Shown piece by piece: positions 7,444-12,914 of a stretch of 12,914 nucleotides of DNA (its first letter is position 1; each line of letters opens with the position of its first letter). The position numbers and the translations under genes are program-made. The notes under the pieces were generated by a model. The model was not told the DNA's origin. It made no database searches and saw only the letters and a program-made list of their open reading frames with translations. The stretch comes from Desulfonatronaceae bacterium UBA663 (GTDB taxonomy: Bacteria > Desulfobacterota > Desulfovibrionia > Desulfovibrionales > Desulfonatronaceae), in the NCBI GenBank assembly GCA_002299865.1, contig DBNV01000076.1, positions 15,050 through 27,963 of the forward strand. The letters run 5' to 3'.

Positions 7444-9027
7444 TTACCGTTTCGCGACCAGGCGCAAGGGGATGGTTTTGCCGGTGTTCGTCTTGGTCGC
7501 CTGGTGAGGGACGTTTTTGTCATGGGCCTTGGGATAATGAATGCGTTGGTGGAAAATGCCGGTCAGGATGCGTTGAAACGTCTGGCTGAGAACATGCAGA
7601 TCCCTCAGGCTCAAATCCGACTCGTCCAGTTGTCCTTCATTGAACATGGCCCGAACCATATTCTGAATATGATTCCTGATTCGACTAGGTGTCGGATCCA
7701 CCAGGGTGCGGCTGGAAGCCTCAATGGCGTCGGCCAGCAGAATGATCCCCGCCTCTCTGGTCCGGGGCTTGGGCCCCGGATAACGGAAATCGTCTTCACG
7801 CACGCTTTCCGCTCCCTTGCCTGCACTCTGCTCCAGGGCTTTCTGGTAAAAGAAGGAAATCAGACGAGTGCCGTGATGTTGCTGGATGAGGTCGATGATC
7901 TCCTGGCCGAGCTTGTGGGCGGCGGCTAATTCAACGCCTTTCTTGACGTGGGCGATCAGAATCAGGGTGCTCATGGACGGGGCCAGCCTGTCGTGCTTGT
8001 TTTCGCATCCGTACTGATTTTCAATGAAATATTGCGGGTTCTTGGACTTCCCGATGTCGTGATACAGGGCCGCGACCTTGGCCAGAAGCGGATTAGCGCC
8101 AAGGGCCTTGGCCCCTGCCTCGGCCATGTTGGCCACAATCAGGCAATGGTGATAGGTACCCGGCGCGTTGACCAGGAGTGATTGCAGCAACGGCTGATCC
8201 AGGCTCATCAGTTCCATGAGCTTGAACCGAGACGTGTAGCCGAACACGAATTCCGCCACCGGGCTTAGGGCCAAGAGCAGCAGGGTCGAGAGGATGGCTC
8301 CGGCGGCAACGAAAAGCGCCCCCGAGGCGAACCAGACCCATCCCTGGAAGTGCAGCAGATTCAAACTGATCCATACACCCAAAAGCATGGCCAAAAGCCT
8401 GGGCGCGCTTTTGAGAATATCCATCCTGGTCTGGGCGCCGTGCAGAAAAATGGTGTATCCCGTCGTGCCCACGAGAAAAAACAGAAAAACGTCGAACCCG
8501 GCATGCAGCATCTGGGTGCACAAAAAGGCCAGCAGCACTCCGCAGAAAAGGCAGATTTGCACGGGAAAAAACAGGACCAGCAGGCCGGACGCCCCGGCAA
8601 TGGGCAAGCCGTACACGAAAACATCGGTCGTGAGATAAACTGGTTCGTCACTCAAGGGCAGGCTGGAGAAAGCCACGAACTTGGCCAGGGCCGCGAAAAC
8701 GACCATGATCGACGCCAGGAACAGGGCGTCCTTGGGAGTCAGGCGCTTGCCCAGGCTTCCGGCGGAATGGAAGATGCCCATGGCAAAGGCCAGGCTGATC
8801 AGAAAAACACCGCCAAACCGGCCCCAATGGAAGATCTTCCCGCCCGGTTCAAGATTGACGCCGGCAAGAGCAGCGATCAACAACATGCAGAACGTGAACA
8901 CGACAACACCGCCCACAACGCTGGAGGAGCGGCGTTCGGTCTTGACCGGGTTCACGGGCGACGGGGACGCCGCCTTGGAGCTAGGCTTTTTGAGGACCGT
9001 TCTGCTGCGTATATCGTTCATAAGCAT
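7444..9027 (-). CDS. PgpH-like multi-TM HD-domain phosphodiesterase, short form
   Basis: This is a 527-residue membrane protein: a Ser/Pro/Lys-rich cytosolic start (1-36), seven or eight membrane helices between about 37 and 262, then a cytosolic HD domain. The HD site is complete: THH at about 291-294 (TYHHCLIVANMAEA), HDIGK at 323-327, His360, HHGT at 384-387 and Asp433 in LLADAIEASSRTL. This is the family of PgpH, which hydrolyses cyclic di-AMP; the substrate here is inferred, not shown. PgpH of Firmicutes is about 700 residues with a large extracytoplasmic domain between TM1 and TM2. Here only about 15 residues separate these helices, so that sensor is absent. The start codon (ATG 9027, or ATG 9021) lies inside the end of phoH, a 47-base overlap that suggests coupling. 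ybeY follows after 13 bases. Confidence 0.92.
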   Translation of the reverse strand: MLMNDIRSRTVLKKPSSKAASPSPVNPVKTERRSSSVVGGVVVFTFCMLLIAALAGVNLEPGGKIFHWGRFGGVFLISLAFAMGIFHSAGSLGKRLTPKDALFLASIMVVFAALAKFVAFSSLPLSDEPVYLTTDVFVYGLPIAGASGLLVLFFPVQICLFCGVLLAFLCTQMLHAGFDVFLFFLVGTTGYTIFLHGAQTRMDILKSAPRLLAMLLGVWISLNLLHFQGWVWFASGALFVAAGAILSTLLLLALSPVAEFVFGYTSRFKLMELMSLDQPLLQSLLVNAPGTYHHCLIVANMAEAGAKALGANPLLAKVAALYHDIGKSKNPQYFIENQYGCENKHDRLAPSMSTLILIAHVKKGVELAAAHKLGQEIIDLIQQHHGTRLISFFYQKALEQSAGKGAESVREDDFRYPGPKPRTREAGIILLADAIEASSRTLVDPTPSRIRNHIQNMVRAMFNEGQLDESDLSLRDLHVLSQTFQRILTGIFHQRIHYPKAHDKNVPHQATKTNTGKTIPLRLVAKR

Positions 9028-9967
9028 GCACGATGCGGCCCACCAGGGGGTGCCGGATGACGTCTTCCTCGTGAAAATGAATAAAACGCAATCCGGAAAC
9101 CGAGGAGAGGACGGCTTCGACCTGGATCAGGCCGGACTTTGCGTGAGTGGGCAGATCAATCTGGGTGATGTCTCCCGTGACTACGACTCTGGAGCCGAAC
9201 CCGAACCGGGTCAAAAACATTTTCATCTGCTCCGGAGTGGTGTTTTGAGCTTCGTCGAGGATAATGAACGCATCGTTCAGGGTCCGCCCGCGCATGAAGG
9301 CCAGGGGCGCGATTTCAATCACTCCGGTTTCCAGCATTTCCTGCACCTTGCGAAAGTCGAGCATGTCGTGCAAGGCGTCGTATAGGGGACGCAGATAGGG
9401 GTTGACCTTTTCAGCCAGGTCGCCGGGCAAAAAGCCCAGTTTTTCCCCGGCCTCCACCGCCGGTCTGGTCAAAACCAGGCGCTTGACCTCTTTTTTGGTC
9501 AACGCGGCCACGGCCATGGCCACCGCAAGATACGTCTTGCCCGTGCCCGCCGGTCCGATCCCGAAAACCAGGTCGTTTTCCCGGAAGGCTTGCAAATATG
9601 CCCGTTGGCTGACTGTGCGCGGCGTGATGATTCGCCGGGGAGAAACAGCGTAGATCACATCCTTGAAAATGTTCTTTATATCGGCCTTTGGATCACGGCA
9701 CAATATCCGCCAGGCGTGTTCCACATCCTGGACGAACAGGGGTTGATCGTTATGCAGAAGGCCATACAACTGCACCAGACAGTTGGCCACCTGATCCATG
9801 GCTTCGGGATCCTGTCCGCGCATCGTGACCACGGTGCCATGATTGTCCAGGGCAATGCCGCTCATTGCGGCCAGAAGCCGGAGGTGAGCATTGTGTGGAC
9901 CGAACAGCCTCTGGGCCTGTCTGGAATCCTGAAACTCCAAGCGGCGGTCGATATTTTCAGTGCTCAT
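8981..9967 (-). CDS. phoH: PhoH family ATPase
   Basis: PhoH-like proteins are cytosolic P-loop ATPases related to the helicase core; a role in RNA metabolism with YbeY is widely proposed. The 328 residues begin with an RNA-binding-like region (about 20-100), followed by the family signature RRIITPRTVSQRAYLQA (111-127). Walker A GPAGTGKT lies at 138-145, TRPAVEAGEKLGFLPGDL at about 167-184, Walker B FIILDEAQN at 234-242 and the TGD sensor at 264-266. I chose ATG 9965-9967, which has AGG 5 bases upstream; GTG 9983-9985 would add six residues. The gene overlaps the HD gene by 47 bases. A terminator hairpin stands about 30 bases before its start. The cluster phoH, pgpH-like, ybeY is a known conserved neighbourhood. 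Confidence 0.95.
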   Translation of the reverse strand: MSTENIDRRLEFQDSRQAQRLFGPHNAHLRLLAAMSGIALDNHGTVVTMRGQDPEAMDQVANCLVQLYGLLHNDQPLFVQDVEHAWRILCRDPKADIKNIFKDVIYAVSPRRIITPRTVSQRAYLQAFRENDLVFGIGPAGTGKTYLAVAMAVAALTKKEVKRLVLTRPAVEAGEKLGFLPGDLAEKVNPYLRPLYDALHDMLDFRKVQEMLETGVIEIAPLAFMRGRTLNDAFIILDEAQNTTPEQMKMFLTRFGFGSRVVVTGDITQIDLPTHAKSGLIQVEAVLSSVSGLRFIHFHEEDVIRHPLVGRIVHAYERYTQQNGPQKA

Positions 9968-9998
9968 GAACGCCTGCTGCCTCACGTGTTACAAGAAG

Positions 9999-10026
9999 AA
10001 AAAAGCGCCCTTTCCGGGCCGGGCGC
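9999..10026 (-). terminator. Intrinsic terminator between moaA and phoH
   Basis: On the minus strand GCGCCC (10026-10021) pairs perfectly with GGGCGC (10010-10005) around a 10-base loop, followed at once by six T residues and two further C-TT steps. It lies 80 bases after the moaA stop and 31 bases before the phoH ATG, so it can end the NFACT-moaA transcript. The space left after it is too short for a full separate promoter, so phoH expression must start upstream of the hairpin and read through, or start within about 30 bases of the ATG. The loop region also contains a 10-base direct repeat (10012-10021 and 10028-10037). Confidence 0.75.
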
Positions 10027-10105
10027 GTTCCGGGCCGAGCACGTCGAATTTATCCAGGCTTGCCAGCATGTTGCATCGACAATGACAAGATCTGGCAATT
10101 TAAGT

Positions 10106-11161
10106 TCACCCGCCGATGGCGGACATGACCTTGCCGCAAACCGCGTGCTCCGGGTGCCTTCCGGCTAGCAGGTCCGCGCCCACGGGCTTGAATCTGCCCG
10201 CCTGGACAATGATCCTGCGCAGAGGCTTGCGCCCCAGCTTGGGCGAGCGCAACACGGGACGCAGGCGGTATTCGTGGTCCGAGAAGAGGCATGTCCGCAG
10301 CCGCCCATCCGGCGTAATGCGCAACCTATTGCATGTGCCGCAAAAATGGGAACTCATGGGAGAAATCACCCCCAGCCTCCCTTGCCCCCCGACAATGGTG
10401 AACATCCTGGCCGGTCCGTCGTGTCTGTCCTGCTCCTGTACCGGCTGCAGTTCTACAATTTTTTGTGCCTGGGCCACGATCTCCTCCGCTGTCCAGAGTC
10501 GGTCCGGACGCCAAACGGTCTTTTCGCCAACGGGCATGAATTCGATGAACCGCACATCCAGGGGCAGATGCGTGGCCAGATCCAAAAACGCGGCCAGCTC
10601 ATCGTCGTTGACGCCCTTGAGGGCCACGACGTTGACTTTGACCCGAAGCTGGTTTTCCAGGCATTGGTCAATGGCTCTCCGGGTTTGGAAGAAGAAATCC
10701 CGCCCGGTGATGCGTTGAAATTTTTCGCGTTGCAGGGTGTTCAGGGAAATGTTCAGGGCGCGGATCCCGATGTCCTTCAGAACCGAAATCTTGCCGCCGA
10801 GCAGGGTGGCGTTGGTGGTCAGGCGCAGGTTGAGGTGCGGATGCCGCGCAAGAACCTGCTCCAGAAACTGCATGAAATTCCGGCGGATAAACGGCTCGCC
10901 CCCGGTCAGACGGACCTTGCTCATGCCCAATTCCACGGCCACGGCAATGAGTTCCAGACACTCCTCGTAGGTGAGCATCCACGCCTGGGGCATCATTTTC
11001 AGGACCCCGCCGCTTCTGCAGTACACGCAGCGCAGATTGCAGCGGTCCGTGACGCTCAGACGCAAATAGCCGATGCTGCGCCCGCGCAAGTCCTTCAGCG
11101 CGTCGGGCGCAGCATCGGAGAGTGTTTTCAAGGGGTGTTTCGTATGAGTATGCATGTGCAT
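10106..11161 (-). CDS. moaA: GTP 3',8-cyclase MoaA (molybdenum cofactor biosynthesis)
   Basis: MoaA is the cytosolic radical-SAM enzyme that converts GTP to 3',8-cyclo-7,8-dihydro-GTP, the first step of molybdopterin synthesis. The 351 residues show both iron-sulphur sites. The SAM cluster is C-x3-C-x2-C in TDRCNLRCVYC (Cys41, 45, 48) with GGEP at 87-90. The GTP-side cluster is C-x2-C-x13-C in FCGTCNRLRITPDG (Cys274, 277, 291). The chain ends in Gly-Gly, a feature needed for activity in this family. I chose ATG 11159-11161 (ATG 11153-11155 is also possible). It follows the NFACT stop by one base and has GGA 7 bases upstream. The first nine residues, MHMHTHTKH, are His-rich and not part of the family core. 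No other moa, moe or mob gene is in view. In a sulfate reducer the cofactor would serve enzymes such as formate dehydrogenases (inference). Confidence 0.96.
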   Translation of the reverse strand: MHMHTHTKHPLKTLSDAAPDALKDLRGRSIGYLRLSVTDRCNLRCVYCRSGGVLKMMPQAWMLTYEECLELIAVAVELGMSKVRLTGGEPFIRRNFMQFLEQVLARHPHLNLRLTTNATLLGGKISVLKDIGIRALNISLNTLQREKFQRITGRDFFFQTRRAIDQCLENQLRVKVNVVALKGVNDDELAAFLDLATHLPLDVRFIEFMPVGEKTVWRPDRLWTAEEIVAQAQKIVELQPVQEQDRHDGPARMFTIVGGQGRLGVISPMSSHFCGTCNRLRITPDGRLRTCLFSDHEYRLRPVLRSPKLGRKPLRRIIVQAGRFKPVGADLLAGRHPEHAVCGKVMSAIGG

Positions 11162-11162
11162 T

Positions 11163-12656
11163 TCATGATCCGGGCGTGGCTTTGAGCCGGGATTCCATGT
11201 CGGGATCCAGATCCGCAATCATGGTACACAGGGTCTTGTCCACCCTAGCCAGACCCGGGTGGCCCTTGACGGCCCGAACATGCCTGACCTCGGCGCAGAT
11301 GACCAACGCCCTGGCCGCGCTGGAAAAGCTGCTGGCCAAGCCAGCCAAGGCCGCCGCCTCGCGCAGAGTTTGTTCCGGGACCTCCTGATTGGGGTGGTCC
11401 CGTTTCAGGATGACGTGAGCCCCGGGCCCCTGCTGCACATGAAACCAATAGTCGAAAGAGGCGGCCGTTTTTGTCAACAAGGCATGGTTGGCCTTTTGAT
11501 TTCTGCCCCGCAACAGGATGAAACCGTCGCTACTCAAAAAGCGGTGCATGGGCAAGCCGTCTCCCTGCGCCGCTTTGGCCCGCCCGGCCCGAGACGCGGA
11601 CTCCGCCTGGAACGGGCGGGGTTGAATCAAAGAGCCGGCCAGCACCTCTTCCCGCCGTTCGCGGATCTGGGCCAGGCCTCGCTTGCCCTTGTCCGCCAAG
11701 CGGAACCAATGCTCCATGTTCTCCAGGATCGTCCTCTTCGGATCCAAATCGACTTCCAAGAACTGCCCGTCAGGCCCGGCCAGGGTGACCTTCTCCAGAC
11801 GCTCATGCGCGGGCAGCAGATACAGCTTGGCCTTGAGCAACTGGGCTTGCCGGGCCAGTTCGCGATACCTGTGCATCCGCTCTTCGTCGGCCTGCAAACG
11901 TTGCAGAAGCCGGGCACGTTTTTTTGCCGCCCAGGTCTCGGTCCTGTCCACCTGGACGGTCTGTCGGAAAAAGACGTCCTCGGCGAGCATCCCGGCCGCC
12001 TCCAGAGCCGATGCGAACTGATGTTCCCGCAGTCCCTGACGCAGCTTGGTTGGAAGCCGCCAAGGGCACGCTAGGGGCGGACCATTGTCGTTTTCATACA
12101 CAAAGATGCTTGACGCGTCACCTCGAAGCCCCACCAGCAAATCCCCGGCCTCGGACTCCGGCAAAAGGCTTAAGGTTTTGCGAAGCAGAGGAGAAATATG
12201 CGGATGGGATTTCCATATGTCGCGGTCGGCCCGGATTTCCGACAGGCTTGGCCATGGTGTCGGCGTCTGATCCCATTGCGGGGGGTCGTTTTCCAGGGCG
12301 ATGCCGGTTTGCGCGTCAAAAATCAGCCAGGACCGCGTGGCACCCCGTTCCAGGCCAAGGGCCATCCTACGGGTGCTCCAGTGGGTCCGGACGGAGATGA
12401 TGCGTGCTCCTTGAACCCTTTTGCGCAGCCACATCACCCGTGCCGACGGAACCAGCGGGTTCTCGGGACGCTTGTCCGAGAGAACCAGGGCCTGAATGGC
12501 GGGGTGGTGCGCAAAGAGCAGAAACCGGGGATGATCGTCGGGCTGGAGGCGCAATGTCCACCACCCGGTTCGCGGGGAATGAACCCGCTCCAGGCGTCTG
12601 TCCGAAAGCTGGAGAGCAAGCTCCTGAGCGAGAGAGCGAAAAAAAAGAGCCTCCAT
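11163..12656 (-). CDS. NFACT family protein (RqcH / fibronectin-binding-like)
   Basis: This 497-residue protein has the NFACT order: NFACT-N from MEALFFRSLAQELALQL, a short helix-hairpin-helix region near 148-180, a basic coiled coil at about 240-345 (with LDPKRTILENMEHWFRLADKGKR typical of the CC-M end), and NFACT-R at about 372-475 (FLSSDGFILLRGRNQKAN, DYWFHVQQGPGAHVILK, AAALAGLASSFSSA, GHPGLARV). Bacterial NFACT proteins of the RqcH type bind stalled 50S subunits and add C-terminal alanine tails to nascent chains. In B. subtilis RqcH an Asp-Arg pair in NFACT-N is required; an ungapped alignment by eye puts Thr95-Arg96 at that place here, so the Asp appears to be missing. The protein is also shorter than the usual 550-580 residues. 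Tailing activity is therefore uncertain. The start codon is covered by a hairpin and followed by a T8 tract. moaA begins one base after the stop. Confidence 0.9.
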   Translation of the reverse strand: MEALFFRSLAQELALQLSDRRLERVHSPRTGWWTLRLQPDDHPRFLLFAHHPAIQALVLSDKRPENPLVPSARVMWLRKRVQGARIISVRTHWSTRRMALGLERGATRSWLIFDAQTGIALENDPPQWDQTPTPWPSLSEIRADRDIWKSHPHISPLLRKTLSLLPESEAGDLLVGLRGDASSIFVYENDNGPPLACPWRLPTKLRQGLREHQFASALEAAGMLAEDVFFRQTVQVDRTETWAAKKRARLLQRLQADEERMHRYRELARQAQLLKAKLYLLPAHERLEKVTLAGPDGQFLEVDLDPKRTILENMEHWFRLADKGKRGLAQIRERREEVLAGSLIQPRPFQAESASRAGRAKAAQGDGLPMHRFLSSDGFILLRGRNQKANHALLTKTAASFDYWFHVQQGPGAHVILKRDHPNQEVPEQTLREAAALAGLASSFSSAARALVICAEVRHVRAVKGHPGLARVDKTLCTMIADLDPDMESRLKATPGS

Positions 12657-12668
12657 GGAATCAGGAGG
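12639..12668 (-). promoter_or_regulatory. Hairpin with T8 tract over the NFACT start codon
   Basis: On the minus strand CCTCC (12668-12664) pairs with GGAGG (12654-12650) around a 9-base loop that contains part of the ATG (12656-12654). Four bases later come eight T residues (12646-12639). The layout resembles a short intrinsic terminator or attenuator placed at the start codon, and there is no normal Shine-Dalgarno in front of the ATG. The stem is only 5 bp, so this may be chance. Confidence 0.3.
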
Positions 12669-12776
12669 GTGCTGACACGGGTTGGAATGAGCTGTGCGGG
12701 AGGGGCGGCCGCGAAAAGTTTTGCGTGAAACGGCAAGGCGGACGAGCCATGATGACCTGGAAACAAAGGACGAAAG

Positions 12777-12914
12777 CTATTCGCCGCGTGACTGCTCCTC
12801 CTCCTCGCGTTGGCTTTTGCACTCGATGCACAGGGTGGTCACGGGTCTGGCCTTGAGCCGTTCGATGCTGATGTCCTCGCCGCAATCGTCGCAAAGTCCG
12901 TAGGTGCCGTTCTG
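12777..12914 (-). CDS. DksA/TraR-type zinc-finger protein (5' partial, C-terminal end only)
   Basis: The last 45 codons of a gene run in from the right window edge to a TAG at 12777-12779. They encode a DksA/TraR-type C4 zinc finger, C-x2-C-x17-C-x2-C: GLCDDCGEDISIERLKARP followed by TTLCIECK. A Glu-rich tail ends the protein. Members of this family bind in the RNA polymerase secondary channel and modulate transcription, often with ppGpp; whether this one is DksA itself or a smaller TraR-like protein cannot be decided without the N-terminal coiled coil. The NFACT gene follows on the same strand after a 120-base gap in which I see no terminator or convincing promoter, so co-transcription is possible. 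Confidence 0.9.
   Translation of the reverse strand, partial: QNGTYGLCDDCGEDISIERLKARPVTTLCIECKSQREEEEQSRGE

Noticed and set aside
7431..7523. Extended YbeY N-terminus from ATG 7523
   Set aside because: The extra 31 residues are out-of-frame reading of the HD gene end, the overlap would be 80 bases, and the shorter GTG form already has normal YbeY length.
10038..10105. Promoter for phoH on the minus strand (TTGTCA or TTGCCA as -35)
   Set aside because: Good -35-like hexamers exist but no acceptable -10 lies 16-18 bases downstream of them.
12657..12776. Small gene or RNA between the zinc-finger gene and the NFACT gene
   Set aside because: Only 120 bases, with no open frame having a start signal, no terminator and no recognisable RNA structure beyond the start-codon hairpin.

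Overview
The window is dense, GC-rich bacterial chromosome: eleven protein-coding genes and no RNA genes, insertion sequences or CRISPR arrays that I can see. The gene set suggests a deltaproteobacterium, most likely of the Desulfovibrionales. It includes a BamD lipoprotein (Gram-negative outer membrane), an EF-G paralogue outside any ribosomal-protein operon, a phoH/HD-phosphodiesterase/ybeY/nadE cluster, an NFACT protein and a DksA-type zinc-finger protein. The taxonomic guess rests on the look of the proteins, not on a search.

Plus-strand block (1-5163): bamD (its 5' end lies outside the window), an unrecognised 301-residue protein, an EF-G-like GTPase, a DUF2062 membrane protein, and rsmA (16S rRNA adenine dimethyltransferase). 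Spacers are 62, 16 and 76 bases, then a 4-base overlap, so the last two genes are translationally linked. Apart from bamD and the unknown protein, the theme is ribosome biogenesis and function.

Minus-strand block (12914 down to 5290), in transcription order: the end of a DksA/TraR-type gene, an NFACT (RqcH/FbpA-like) gene, moaA, phoH, a seven-or-eight-TM HD phosphodiesterase of the PgpH type, ybeY and nadE. NFACT and moaA are one base apart. phoH and the HD gene overlap by 47 bases. ybeY and nadE share one base. An intrinsic terminator lies between moaA and phoH and divides the block into two transcription units, or forms an attenuator in front of phoH. phoH, pgpH-like and ybeY form a neighbourhood known from many phyla that links RNA metabolism, nucleotide second-messenger turnover and rRNA maturation. 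The two blocks converge on a 126-base spacer (5164-5289) with no recognisable terminator.

The window is mostly housekeeping and I see no clear new defence or mobile system. The points most worth checking are: the unknown protein, whose middle resembles a decayed histidinol-dehydrogenase segment; the changed domain IV tip of the EF-G paralogue; the NFACT protein that lacks the Asp of the DR motif and has a hairpin plus T8 tract over its start codon; the PgpH-like protein that lacks the extracytoplasmic sensor; a near-perfect 23-base palindrome abutting the nadE ribosome binding site; and the terminator hairpin just ahead of phoH.
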